Shown: in pieces, positions 46,956 to 55,995 of the stretch
How positions within the stretch are numbered: the first letter of the stretch is position 1
Layout of the letters: every line of letters starts with the position of its first letter
Assembly (NCBI RefSeq): GCF_013410115.1
Contig: NZ_JACCCV010000001.1
Span: forward strand, 1,736,001 to 1,800,000
DNA from: Tunturiibacter gelidiferens
GTDB lineage: Bacteria > Acidobacteriota > Terriglobia > Terriglobales > Acidobacteriaceae
Length of the DNA stretch: 64,000 bases
Reading direction: 5' to 3'
Notes under the pieces: model-generated
Seen by the model: the letters and a program-made list of their open reading frames with translations, nothing else
The model's database searches: none
Told to the model about the DNA's origin: nothing
Position numbers and translations under genes: made by a program

Positions 46956-48533
46956 TTAGGCATCTATACGGACAACCCCTAGCAGGCTTGCTAAGGTACG
47001 CCAATGTCGTGGATGCGGCACTCGGCCATGTCGAATTTCAATCGCGTAGCCATGTGAAACCTTGAGATGACGAGCGAGTGCTCGGCCTGAGAGCGAAGAA
47101 ACGATCGGTTGAATCCTATCTGAGTAGAATTCAGCTGTGAGCCAAGTAGGTTGGTCGGAAGCTGACCACGCTCGTTGACTTGCTCGATTGGCAAGCTGCG
47201 TCTGGGACCTCTTGGACTCGGCTTGTGCCGTGTGGGATACGATACGGCCTTGAGATGCGGCTCTGATTAAGTTCAGAGTCGTCACTTCTAGGGCGCAAGA
47301 TTTACATTTCTCGCTTCCTCTTACGATCTCATTGTCGCAGTTGCCACACACATTTGGGAGTTTCAGTGATGGCTTGGGAATAATTTGAGGCTTCCCGCCT
47401 CTAACCTCACGTTTGCGATTCTGGGTCAACCGTGTTGCGGGACTTGTTCTCCTGGTTTTTGTCGTTGAAGCAATCTGCTGCATTACCCATTCTGCGACTG
47501 GAGCGACGAGGCGTGCCCATGTAGACGTCGTTTCTGCGAGCCGTTCCGTCAAGTCAGCCATCAGACGGCAGTTCCCATTACGTTCGTCGAAGAACCAGCG
47601 CCGCTTGAGGGGTCGGTTTATGATCCGATTGAGCACATACGCATCGACATCCGGGCGGATGGGTTCCATCAGGTCGCAAGCCAAGCTATCTCGATTAGCC
47701 GTATCCATATGCAGGACACCCATTCCGGGATCGAGACCAAGTGCAGCAACAGCAAGACGACACTCGGCCTCCAGCAACGCATAAAGATAATTCAGAATTG
47801 CATTAACAGGATTAGTGGCGAGTCGAGGTGATCCCCCTGACAACGGAGAGACGCGGGACCCAAAGTTGCGCCAATGCTCAGGGACGCGGATCAGCTCCTT
47901 TTCTGGAAAAGTTATAGAGTGCGTTCGCCATGCATTCCAATAAACTTTGGCCGCACGCGCTTCTGTAAATCGGATAGCTTCGATGGAATCGACTTCAGCC
48001 AATTCGGACCGAATTTCGGTGATGCGTCTTGCGGTCTGTTCATCGTGTAATGATTCTCGTGCCACACGCTCTTGCCCCGCGAGCTTACGATCAATCAGCT
48101 CTCGGCTGATCCGGAATGACACACCGGTGTGATGGGCTAGTGCCTGCGCTCGACGTAATCGAATGTCCGACGGTCGTACAGGACCGGTTGTCGCTAGAAC
48201 TCTACCATTCCGCTCCAGCATGACGAACGATGCGTTTTGATCGGCAAGCCAACGCAGGGCAGCGAGTGACACTACTCCATCTGCACCAATCACGACCAGA
48301 CGCTCGAGTCCATTTCCGACTCGTGGGAAGCGACCGATGTAACGATCAGAGCCCACTCCATCTTCGATAACTAGGTGACCTCGATCTACGCGAACGCTAG
48401 TCCCATAACCATAGAGGACTATGACACCCTTGCGGGGTCGCATCGAAACTGGGTTGATATCGCTCGGTTGTGGACTAAATTCAACAGATTTGCGCAAGGC
48501 TGACGCTTGCGCTAGGGTCTGAGTAGCTGCCAT
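46956..48533 (-). CDS. Solo Cas1-family integrase (casposase)
   Basis: The 525-residue protein has a complete Cas1 fold. It has an N-terminal beta domain (about 35-115: GVIVLYGYGTSVRVDRGHLV, FVMLERNGRVL) and a helical domain carrying the active-site residues: Glu191 in FTEARAAKVYW, His275 in VLHMDTANRDSLACDLME, and Asp287/Glu290. Cas1 normally has about 330 residues. Here the extra C-terminal part has a four-Cys zinc finger (C396, C399, C410, C413) and an HTH-like tail (GRALARHLKVSHGYAIEIRH). No cas2 or CRISPR array is near. It should insert the element by cleavage-ligation at a target site. The start may instead be the internal Met31. Confidence 0.93.
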   Translation of the reverse strand: MAATQTLAQASALRKSVEFSPQPSDINPVSMRPRKGVIVLYGYGTSVRVDRGHLVIEDGVGSDRYIGRFPRVGNGLERLVVIGADGVVSLAALRWLADQNASFVMLERNGRVLATTGPVRPSDIRLRRAQALAHHTGVSFRISRELIDRKLAGQERVARESLHDEQTARRITEIRSELAEVDSIEAIRFTEARAAKVYWNAWRTHSITFPEKELIRVPEHWRNFGSRVSPLSGGSPRLATNPVNAILNYLYALLEAECRLAVAALGLDPGMGVLHMDTANRDSLACDLMEPIRPDVDAYVLNRIINRPLKRRWFFDERNGNCRLMADLTERLAETTSTWARLVAPVAEWVMQQIASTTKTRRTSPATRLTQNRKREVRGGKPQIIPKPSLKLPNVCGNCDNEIVRGSEKCKSCALEVTTLNLIRAASQGRIVSHTAQAESKRSQTQLANRASQRAWSASDQPTWLTAEFYSDRIQPIVSSLSGRALARHLKVSHGYAIEIRHGRVPHPRHWRTLASLLGVVRIDA

Positions 48534-48613
48534 TGGAGTTCGTGCTCCTGTGTCGGTCAGGGCTTGGCGCCTGCTCTAACAGGTAACAAGCCCGCTCTTC
48601 TTCTATCAAAAGT

Positions 48614-49180
48614 TTAATCGTTTTCCGAGGTTCCCTTCTTAAGAATTCTCTGAATAGTTGACACACTCGTACCTCGGTTGCGTGCCACCTTTTCCTTAGC
48701 TTTCGGCAGAGAATAACCATCTTTGAAATATCGCGCTACTTCTTCGCGGACTTTAGGCTCTTCCTCCAGTGGAATTTTTCGAGGGGGGCCACCCGGAGGG
48801 GGAGGCAATTGTTTTGCAAAGGGAACCAGAATTTGGCGAACCGAAGGCAGAAATAAATCCACTTCCCGGAGGACTTTTTCGAGATTTCTTGGGTCCGGAT
48901 CTGGGAAGCTGGCCAGGAGATCCTCAGCCCTTTGCCAGGTATCCATGGCATCGAGAAAATTAGGAATCGATTCGGAAGTCAGAGTTTGTTCCTGACCAAC
49001 CACCGGCAGCATTCTTTTAATAATCACCAGCAATAGATCGAAAAGCGTTCTGTTGCCATACTCACGGATAAAGCGAATTCCTTCTTCATAGCTGCAAGGC
49101 TCGCCGTCCATAGCGCTTGATACGGCCCTGAACAATCGTGAGGTAGCCTCCAGAATCTTCCTTTGGTTCTCTGCCGTCAA
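48614..49180 (-). CDS. Small HTH protein upstream of Cas1
   Basis: The product is about 188 residues, helical at the N-terminus (RKILEATSRLFRAVSSAMDG). A C-terminal HTH-like segment reads VREEVARYFKDGYSLPKAKE and GTSVSTIQRILKK. A TTG at 49180 with GGAG 6 bp upstream is the likely start; an earlier TTG at 49219 is possible. It is codirectional with cas1, separated by 80 bp, and may regulate the element. Family not recognised. Confidence 0.65.
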   Translation of the reverse strand: MTAENQRKILEATSRLFRAVSSAMDGEPCSYEEGIRFIREYGNRTLFDLLLVIIKRMLPVVGQEQTLTSESIPNFLDAMDTWQRAEDLLASFPDPDPRNLEKVLREVDLFLPSVRQILVPFAKQLPPPPGGPPRKIPLEEEPKVREEVARYFKDGYSLPKAKEKVARNRGTSVSTIQRILKKGTSEND

Positions 49181-49399
49181 TGAATTCTCCAGTGATCCAG
49201 TGCCATGTAAGGGTACCAAACCGCTCTGGGCCGCTAGTCCTTTGCGTCACAACCGGTGGCACCCCTTATGACTCAAGGAAGCCAGATGTGTTCGACCCCT
49301 TCTGCCGTACAGAAAGCACTCGTTATCCAATTGTTGTGACTCAGTAAACCATTCATACTCGCGATCGTTGACCAGTGTTGAGATCGAGAGGACAGTGAA
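49181..49399. promoter_or_regulatory. Divergent promoter region of the casposon core
   Basis: This 219-bp spacer separates the leftward HTH-cas1 unit from the rightward HTH-HNH-polB unit, so both promoters should be here. A GAGAGGAC ribosome site precedes the rightward TTG start. I see no certain -35/-10 pair or operator. Confidence 0.4.
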
Positions 49400-50008
49400 T
49401 TGGAAACGAAGAATCATAAGCGCAAGAAGCCTGAAAAAGCTGACGCACGAGAAGTATCAAAAAAGCAGAAAGCGAAGCTTGCGATGCGCAAAAAGCGATC
49501 CAAAGCGAAGCTTGCTGCTCCTCGCACAGAAGCCGAATACTCGGCGAAGCCCGAAAGATTCAAGGATACCTGGGACCGAGTTCTCGGCGTGGTCTCGAAG
49601 ATGCGCCGCGAAAAGGTCTCACTCACCCAGGCTTCGCGCAATGCAGGCATCAGCCCACGCACCGTAACCAGGTGGGGTAAAGCAGCGCTGCAAAAACAAA
49701 TGAATGGCAAATACGTGGCTAAGAAGTCCGACAATTTGCTCCGACTAGTCATGATTCCGACACCAGACGGACCGCGCGACATTGCAGTGAAGGGTTCCAA
49801 ACAAGTGACGCTGCTTGCCGAATATTGGAACTCTCTCCACCGCTATTTGCAAACTGGCGACTCATCCTCGCTCAAGAAGTTTCAGGGCAAGCACATCAGA
49901 GATGCAAATGGCGTTGATATACCGTTGTCGGTTGATCTCAGCGCTTTGAACCGTTTGGGATCTGCTGGTGTTTTGTCGTTTGAATCCCTGTACGCGAGGA
50001 CTACATGA
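49400..50008 (+). CDS. HTH protein, first gene of the PolB operon
   Basis: The 202-residue protein has a Lys-rich leader (RKKPEKADAREVSKKQKAK) followed by a central HTH, SLTQASRNAGISPRTVTRWG, at about 74-93. The remainder is of unknown fold. A TTG start is used with GAGAGGAC upstream. The stop overlaps the next start by four bases (ATGA). It may regulate or help initiate replication of the element. Confidence 0.72.
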   Translation: METKNHKRKKPEKADAREVSKKQKAKLAMRKKRSKAKLAAPRTEAEYSAKPERFKDTWDRVLGVVSKMRREKVSLTQASRNAGISPRTVTRWGKAALQKQMNGKYVAKKSDNLLRLVMIPTPDGPRDIAVKGSKQVTLLAEYWNSLHRYLQTGDSSSLKKFQGKHIRDANGVDIPLSVDLSALNRLGSAGVLSFESLYARTT

Positions 50009-50499
50009 AGAATATGCCACCACCACCGTCAGATCCCATAAAGGCCTACCAACGCAAGTCGTCTGCTGCACGCCGCGTTGGAAACAACAACCGCTGCACG
50101 TGTGGCGAGACACGAATTGAAGCACTTGCAGGAAACAAGGGTATCTGCGCCGCGTGCCAACGAAAGAAGATGGGACGTCCCATCACGGACAAGCATCACG
50201 TTGGGGGAAGAGCGAACAGCCCCGTCACTCTAGAGATGTGGATCAACGATCACTGGGCTGTGTTAAGCGTCGCTCAGCATGAATGGCCAAAAGAAACACT
50301 CGAAAACCCTATGGGCTGTCCGCTGCTGTCTGCGGCAGGATGCATTCGAGGATTCATCGACACGATCTGTCACCTCATTAAGAGGTTATTGAGTTGGATC
50401 GCCGAGATGCTGGAGTTATTGAGCACACTTTTGATCGAGCGACTAGGGCCAGACTGGTGGTCCGGTACGCCTATAGCTCAGTTTGCAAGGAAAGGGTAA
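50005..50499 (+). CDS. HNH-like zinc-binding protein
   Basis: The 164-residue protein has four Cys (C31, C33, C48, C51), then HH at 64-65 in TDKHHVGGRANSP and a later N81-x-H83. This layout fits an HNH/beta-beta-alpha nuclease, with the zinc site stabilising it. The C-terminal half is two amphipathic helices (DTICHLIKRLLSWIAEMLEL). Casposons commonly carry an HNH gene. It overlaps the HTH gene by four bases and lies six bases before polB. Nuclease activity is inferred. Confidence 0.68.
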   Translation: MKNMPPPPSDPIKAYQRKSSAARRVGNNNRCTCGETRIEALAGNKGICAACQRKKMGRPITDKHHVGGRANSPVTLEMWINDHWAVLSVAQHEWPKETLENPMGCPLLSAAGCIRGFIDTICHLIKRLLSWIAEMLELLSTLLIERLGPDWWSGTPIAQFARKG

Positions 50500-50505
50500 G
50501 AACAA

Positions 50506-53500
50506 ATGTCACGAATTACATCGCTTCCAATAGCAGTTCGCGTATATCCAGAGATAGCAAGCCCAGCAGCGGAGAATCCACGATCAGGCTCTCAACGTCC
50601 CAAGAAGTGGAGACGGCCTGATGCCATGCTGGTGTTCGATACAGAAACGCGGATTGATGCAACTCAGCGGCTCACGTTCGGGAGCTATCGGTTTTTGATC
50701 AAAGGAGAGTGCCATGAAGAAGGATTATTCTTCGCCAACGATCTGCCAGAGCAAGAGCGTAAGGTTCTTGAGCGTTACGCTGCGGAGCATCCAGCAGAAG
50801 CTAACAACACAAAATTAAAGCTCCTCACATTGCATCAATTTCTTTCGAAGTTTTATTCGGCAGTGTATAAGGGCCGCTGCCTACTGGTTGGCTTTAATCT
50901 CCCATTTGACTTGTCACGAATCTCTCGCGATGCGACCTCAGCGCGCGGAAGGTTCGCTGGTGGATTCTCCTTCAGTCTTTGGCCATATATTGACAAGTTA
51001 GGCAATCAACTCGAAAACCGGTTTAGGCCGAGAGTGGGTATAAAACACATTGATGGAAAACGAGCCCTTAAGGGATTTACGGGTCGTAACGGATGTGACC
51101 CATCAGACCTCATTCCTGATGGATCGCCAACCGGTGAGCCAGAGGAAGGATATAAATTCCGTGGGCATTTTCTTGATTTGCGAACGTTGGCCTTCGCGCT
51201 AACGGATCGGGGATATTCTCTGGCCGATGCGTGCAAAGCATTCGAAGTGGAACACGGAAAACAACATGCCGAACACAATGGCGGAATTACAAGCGAATAC
51301 ATTGATTACAACCGCCGAGATGTTTTGGCCACGGCGGAATTAGCGGAAAAGCTGCTTGCAGAATTTGATAAACATCCGATAGATCTGCAGCCAACAAAAG
51401 CATATTCACCAGCTTCGATTGGTAAAGCTCACCTGCAAGCAATGGGAATTAGGCCAATTCTTGAGCGACAGCCCGATTTTCCGAAGAAATATCTTGGATA
51501 CGCTCAATCGGCATTTTTCGGTGGACGCACAAGCGCGCATATCAGAAAAGTTCCAATTCCGGTGGTTTACACGGATTTTCTTTCGATGTATCCAACCGTG
51601 AACATTAACATGGGTCTTTGGGAATTCGTAACTGCTCGGGAAATCACAATTGATGAACACTGCGAAAAAGAAATAACAGATTTCCTTAATTGCGTTTCGG
51701 CTGATCATTTATTTAATCCGGATACCTGGAAAAATCTCGCGGCGTTTGTCCAAATAATCCCCGACGGCGATATTCTGCCTTCCAGGAGCAAATACGCCAC
51801 TGCAAGCAATGATTGGCAGGTCGGCGCAAATCACATTTACAGCGAAGTAGAGAACTCGACTGCGCTCTGGTTTGCATTACCTGATGTCGTTGCGTCCATG
51901 ATTTTAACTGGTCGCGTTCCGAAGATCGTCGATGCCTTCCGGTTGAAGGCAAAAGGCAAATCTAAGGGACTAAAACCAATTAGTCTCCGTAAGGCGATCA
52001 AGGTTGACACTCGCAACCAAGATCTCTTCAAGGTCGTCATTGAGGAGCGCAAAAGATTAGATTTTGGTACAGACATGCCAAAGTCTGAAAAGAGTCGGCT
52101 GGACAAAGCACTCAAAGTGCTCGCGAATTCCACAAGCTACGGCATTTACGCGGAGATGAACCGCCAGGAATCGGATGAGAAGGTTGATGTTCTTTGTCAT
52201 GGCATCGATCCTGATCCGTTTGCCTGCAAGGTCAAACATCCAGAGATTCCGGGCAAATATTGTTTCCCACCCCTTGCTGCTCTGATTACAAGCGGTGCAC
52301 GACTCATGCTGTCGCTGCTGGAGCATTGCGTGTCCGAGAAAGGAGAAACGTATGCGATGGAAGATACCGACTCGATGGCAATCGTGGCAACAGAGCGCGG
52401 CGGACTCATTCCGTGTCCAGGCGGATCGCATCTAAAAGATGGCCAGCCCGCGATCAAAGCCCTCTCGTGGAAAGAGGTTGATAAAATTGCTAAGCGGTTT
52501 GAGGCTCTCAATCCCTATGATCGTCATGCTATACCTGGATCAGTTCTGAAAATCGAAGGAGATAATTTCGACCCGAAAACCAGAAAGCAGCGGCAACTTT
52601 ACTGCTATGCAATCTCCGCCAAGCGGTATGCTCTGTTCCTCAAAGACAAACATGGCAATCCTGAACTGCTCAGAAAGGGTGTCAACAACGATGAGGATCG
52701 ATGGTCTGAGCATGGCCTTGGGCATCTACTAAATCCAACCGATCCCGAAAGTGACGACCGGAAGTGGGTCGGACAGGTATGGCTCAATATGGTGCGCAAC
52801 GCACTCGGTTTACCGGCGATGGCTGTCGGATTTGAAGATTTGCCTGCTGTTGGCCGACTTACTATAAGCAGCCCCGCTGTCATCCGGCCATTGGCGAAAC
52901 TGAACGAGGGTATACCCTATTCGGAACAGGTCAAACCTTTCAATTTCCTATTATCCTTCCACGTAAAGCCGTTTGGTCATCCCAAAGGAGCGGACCCCGA
53001 ACAGTTCCACCTCATCGCGTCGTACAACAATAAGCCTTCTCAGTGGCTCAAACTGGAACCGATTGATCAGTACACGGGGAACAGTTATAGGATTACGACC
53101 TCCGGGCACACAGGAAGCGCGCGAACGGCTCTGGTCAAAACTTACGAGGACGTTCTTCGTGAATATGAATTTCACCCTGAATCGAAATGCTCAGATGCAA
53201 CGGGAAATCCCTGTGACAAGCAGACGGTCGGATTGCTTCAACGTCGACACGTTCGCGTCGATCAAATCAAATACATTGGCAAAGAATCTAATCATCTGGA
53301 AGATGTCGATGCGGGACTCGTTCATTCCCATGGAAGCGTCTATACGGAATATGTCGACCCGAGCCGTGATGAATGGCAAACGAAGATTTTGCCCGCGTTG
53401 AAACAAATGCCGCTGCCATTCTTGGTCAGTGAGAGCGGACTTTCTCGACGCGCATTGATGGACATCAGAGCTGGTCGATCCCGGCCTCATCTTAACAATC

Positions 53501-53559
53501 AAAGATGCCTTACCGACATAGCTCGTAATGCGACAAGCAGAACTGAAAATGGGTTATAA
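50506..53559 (+). CDS. Family-B DNA polymerase of the casposon
   Basis: The 1,017-residue polymerase has 3'-5' exonuclease motifs VFDTET (D45, E47), GFNLPFD (N131, D135) and YNRRD (Y268, D272). Polymerase motifs are A DFLSMYP (D357), B LANSTSYG (539-546) and C EDTDS (D620, D622). All catalytic residues are present, so synthesis and proofreading should both work. A C-terminal HTH-like block (GLSRRALMDIRAGRSRPH) resembles the Cas1 tail. The ATG follows AGGAAAGGG. It is the third gene of the rightward operon and should copy the element. Whether it is protein-, RNA- or self-primed cannot be seen here. Confidence 0.93.
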   Translation: MSRITSLPIAVRVYPEIASPAAENPRSGSQRPKKWRRPDAMLVFDTETRIDATQRLTFGSYRFLIKGECHEEGLFFANDLPEQERKVLERYAAEHPAEANNTKLKLLTLHQFLSKFYSAVYKGRCLLVGFNLPFDLSRISRDATSARGRFAGGFSFSLWPYIDKLGNQLENRFRPRVGIKHIDGKRALKGFTGRNGCDPSDLIPDGSPTGEPEEGYKFRGHFLDLRTLAFALTDRGYSLADACKAFEVEHGKQHAEHNGGITSEYIDYNRRDVLATAELAEKLLAEFDKHPIDLQPTKAYSPASIGKAHLQAMGIRPILERQPDFPKKYLGYAQSAFFGGRTSAHIRKVPIPVVYTDFLSMYPTVNINMGLWEFVTAREITIDEHCEKEITDFLNCVSADHLFNPDTWKNLAAFVQIIPDGDILPSRSKYATASNDWQVGANHIYSEVENSTALWFALPDVVASMILTGRVPKIVDAFRLKAKGKSKGLKPISLRKAIKVDTRNQDLFKVVIEERKRLDFGTDMPKSEKSRLDKALKVLANSTSYGIYAEMNRQESDEKVDVLCHGIDPDPFACKVKHPEIPGKYCFPPLAALITSGARLMLSLLEHCVSEKGETYAMEDTDSMAIVATERGGLIPCPGGSHLKDGQPAIKALSWKEVDKIAKRFEALNPYDRHAIPGSVLKIEGDNFDPKTRKQRQLYCYAISAKRYALFLKDKHGNPELLRKGVNNDEDRWSEHGLGHLLNPTDPESDDRKWVGQVWLNMVRNALGLPAMAVGFEDLPAVGRLTISSPAVIRPLAKLNEGIPYSEQVKPFNFLLSFHVKPFGHPKGADPEQFHLIASYNNKPSQWLKLEPIDQYTGNSYRITTSGHTGSARTALVKTYEDVLREYEFHPESKCSDATGNPCDKQTVGLLQRRHVRVDQIKYIGKESNHLEDVDAGLVHSHGSVYTEYVDPSRDEWQTKILPALKQMPLPFLVSESGLSRRALMDIRAGRSRPHLNNQRCLTDIARNATSRTENGL

Positions 53560-53681
53560 AGTCAACTTCCTGGTCGGTTGTTGCTCCAAGTCCGGATTGG
53601 TGGCCACAGCGTAGATTCTCTAGTCTGTCAGCACCTTACGGTGGTGCGATTCTCGGCTACCGAACGAAATTCTTCAGTGCA

Positions 53682-55991
53682 ATGGTGTTGCTTGCCCCGA
53701 TAATGATGTTAGGTGCATTTGAGGAGCTCCATTTGGGCGTCAGCTTTACGGTGGATACGCATGTTTTTCGAGAGCTAGGAGAACTGCTCGTCGCACGCGA
53801 CTCAACTGCTCTTATTGAGTTGATAAAAAATTCGTACGATGCTGATGCCACGGAAGTGATCGTGTATGGTCACTCTCTGAGCAATAAAAAAGTCTCTTTC
53901 ATTCAGATTTCGGACAACGGAACGGGGATGACCGAATCAGCGTTTTCTCAGGGTTTTCTGAGGATCGCATCGCGCTCTAAGGAACAAGGTGACCGCCGAT
54001 CGCTCCGCTTCAAACGGCGCTTTACAGGGGCTAAAGGAATAGGAAGACTGGCAGCGCACAAACTGGCTGAAGTGCTCAAAGTGGAGTCCATTCCGGGTTC
54101 TGAAATTGGTTCCACAATTGGCGTAAAAGCCAAGATCGATTGGGCTTTGGTGGAACAGTACCTAACGTTGGAAGATCTGGCGTCCGAGGACAAGAGCCTT
54201 GCGGTGATTGTGGAGCCGAAGCCAAAAAGAGAAAAATCGAAAGAAGGTACAGAGATCCGGCTTGAGCGTCTTCGTCGCTCATGGAGCGATAGAGAGTTGC
54301 TTCGCTTCGTGTCAGAGGTACAAAGCTTTTCCCCTTCGGAATTCTTAATAAATCCGACCAAGGAGAGCATCAAGCCCTACAGTTTTCTTCTCCAATCGCC
54401 GAAAATCTCCGACGTAAAAAGGACGGCTCCTTTTGTCTCAAAATTACAAGGAGACTTTGCAACGGGAGAAAATTATTGGCCTACCTTCGCTGCAAGCGCC
54501 GACTGGTTCATCGAGATTGATGCCGCGAGCTTCCCGAACTCGATAGATTATCATCTAATTCCCACGGTTCAATTCCGCAAAGCCTATCCGACAGCGAAAA
54601 TTCAGAAGCATTCAATTAGACGAGATAAGGGCAAAAGCGCTCCTAGTTTTCAAGCGCGGATCATAGTTAAGGAGGGACAGCAGGGCGGCGGTCCTCTCAA
54701 GGAATGGGCTGCAGCAAACTCCGGTATTCGCGTATTCATGGAGGGCTTTAGAGTCCTACCTTACGGCGAAAGATCGAACGACTGGCTTCAACTTGACCGC
54801 AGCTATGCGGAACGTGGACGGACATCGCCTTACCTCACGGAATTCGGCTTCGCGACTTCAGAGGAGCCTGACGATAGGGACGCGCTGCTTTCAATTCTCC
54901 CGAATCGCAGTTATTACGGCTGTATCTTTCTTACTCAAGAGGGAGCGCCCGAATTGGAAATGCTTGTCAATAGAGAGGGTTTTATTCCGAACGACAGTTT
55001 CGAGTCTCTCGTGAGTCTGATTCGGTTGGGGATCGACTTGAGCGTCCGCGCCCGTGCCGCCGCAAAAGCGCCTAAATCTGACCGGGCGATGCTCATCCCG
55101 CCGCCACTTCCAGAACTACCAGCAGAGATCATCGAACCCGAGACTCTCGAAGTTGCTGTGAAGTCCTTGTCCGGTGTCCGAGAGCTGATCGCGAAAGGAC
55201 AGGTGGAACTTGCGAGGACCGCATTAGAAGCGAGTGAAACTCGTTTGCAGTCGATTTCAAAAAACATCGACACAGAGTCTGCCATGTTGCGAGTTCTAGC
55301 TTCGGTCGGATCTCAAATGTCCGCATTCGTGCATGAGATCAACGCGGCACTGGGGATGGCGCAGGGAGTCGAAAAATCGATCGAACGTCTCCTCGAGCAG
55401 GAGTTTTCCGCCGTCACCAGACGGGAACTCAACCGTGCTCTTAAATCGATTGCAGATTTACGCCGCCAACTGGAGCGACAGGCCTCCTATCTAATCGATG
55501 TAAACAGTCCAGACGCGCGCAGGCGTCGGGGAAGGGTCTCAATTTCTTCACGTTTCGATTCGGCAGAACGACTCCTCCAGCGAGTCGCAGAACAGAAGGG
55601 TGTAGAGATCGTTAGTAGCATTCCGGAAGGCCTTAAATCCCCTCCGATGTTTCCCGCAGAACTAACCAGTGTTTTTACCAACCTTCTGACGAATGCTATC
55701 AAAGCAGCTAATCGCGGCGGTAAGGTAAGTGCTTCCGGTCGCGCTATTGAGAGCGGGGGAGCATCGGTTCGTATCGAGAACACTGGCATCCGAGTTGATC
55801 TAAAAGATTCCGAAAGATGGTTTGCCCCATTTGAATCGACGACTACGAGCGTAGACAGCGTTCTAGGGCAGGGTATGGGACTGGGGTTGACGATTACGCG
55901 GAACATTCTCGAGCAGTATGATTGTTCCATCTCCTTCGTAAAGCCATCGCCACCCTATACCACTGCCGTTGAGATCCAATTTGCGAAGTGA
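53682..55991 (+). CDS. Double GHKL ATPase / histidine-kinase-like protein
   Basis: The 769-residue protein has two Bergerat-fold regions. The N-terminal one is HSP90/MutL-like: LIELIKNSYDADA (N box), QISDNGTGM (G1) and GAKGIGRLAAHKLAE (G2), at about 40-130. The C-terminal one is histidine-kinase-like: a candidate H-box His in QMSAFVHEINAAL (near 550), then TSVFTNLLTNAIKAA, RIENTGI and GQGMGLGLTITRNI. The middle (about 200-540) is unassigned. There is no membrane helix, so it is cytoplasmic. It is the first gene of a coupled four-gene unit whose next gene has a receiver domain. The start is uncertain; a second in-frame ATG lies at 53706. Confidence 0.82.
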   Translation: MVLLAPIMMLGAFEELHLGVSFTVDTHVFRELGELLVARDSTALIELIKNSYDADATEVIVYGHSLSNKKVSFIQISDNGTGMTESAFSQGFLRIASRSKEQGDRRSLRFKRRFTGAKGIGRLAAHKLAEVLKVESIPGSEIGSTIGVKAKIDWALVEQYLTLEDLASEDKSLAVIVEPKPKREKSKEGTEIRLERLRRSWSDRELLRFVSEVQSFSPSEFLINPTKESIKPYSFLLQSPKISDVKRTAPFVSKLQGDFATGENYWPTFAASADWFIEIDAASFPNSIDYHLIPTVQFRKAYPTAKIQKHSIRRDKGKSAPSFQARIIVKEGQQGGGPLKEWAAANSGIRVFMEGFRVLPYGERSNDWLQLDRSYAERGRTSPYLTEFGFATSEEPDDRDALLSILPNRSYYGCIFLTQEGAPELEMLVNREGFIPNDSFESLVSLIRLGIDLSVRARAAAKAPKSDRAMLIPPPLPELPAEIIEPETLEVAVKSLSGVRELIAKGQVELARTALEASETRLQSISKNIDTESAMLRVLASVGSQMSAFVHEINAALGMAQGVEKSIERLLEQEFSAVTRRELNRALKSIADLRRQLERQASYLIDVNSPDARRRRGRVSISSRFDSAERLLQRVAEQKGVEIVSSIPEGLKSPPMFPAELTSVFTNLLTNAIKAANRGGKVSASGRAIESGGASVRIENTGIRVDLKDSERWFAPFESTTTSVDSVLGQGMGLGLTITRNILEQYDCSISFVKPSPPYTTAVEIQFAK

Positions 55992-55995
55992 TTCT

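Noticed and set aside
46956..48533. Cas1 as part of a CRISPR-Cas locus
   Set aside because: No cas2, effector gene, leader or regularly spaced repeat array is present nearby, while terminal repeats and PolB support a casposon.
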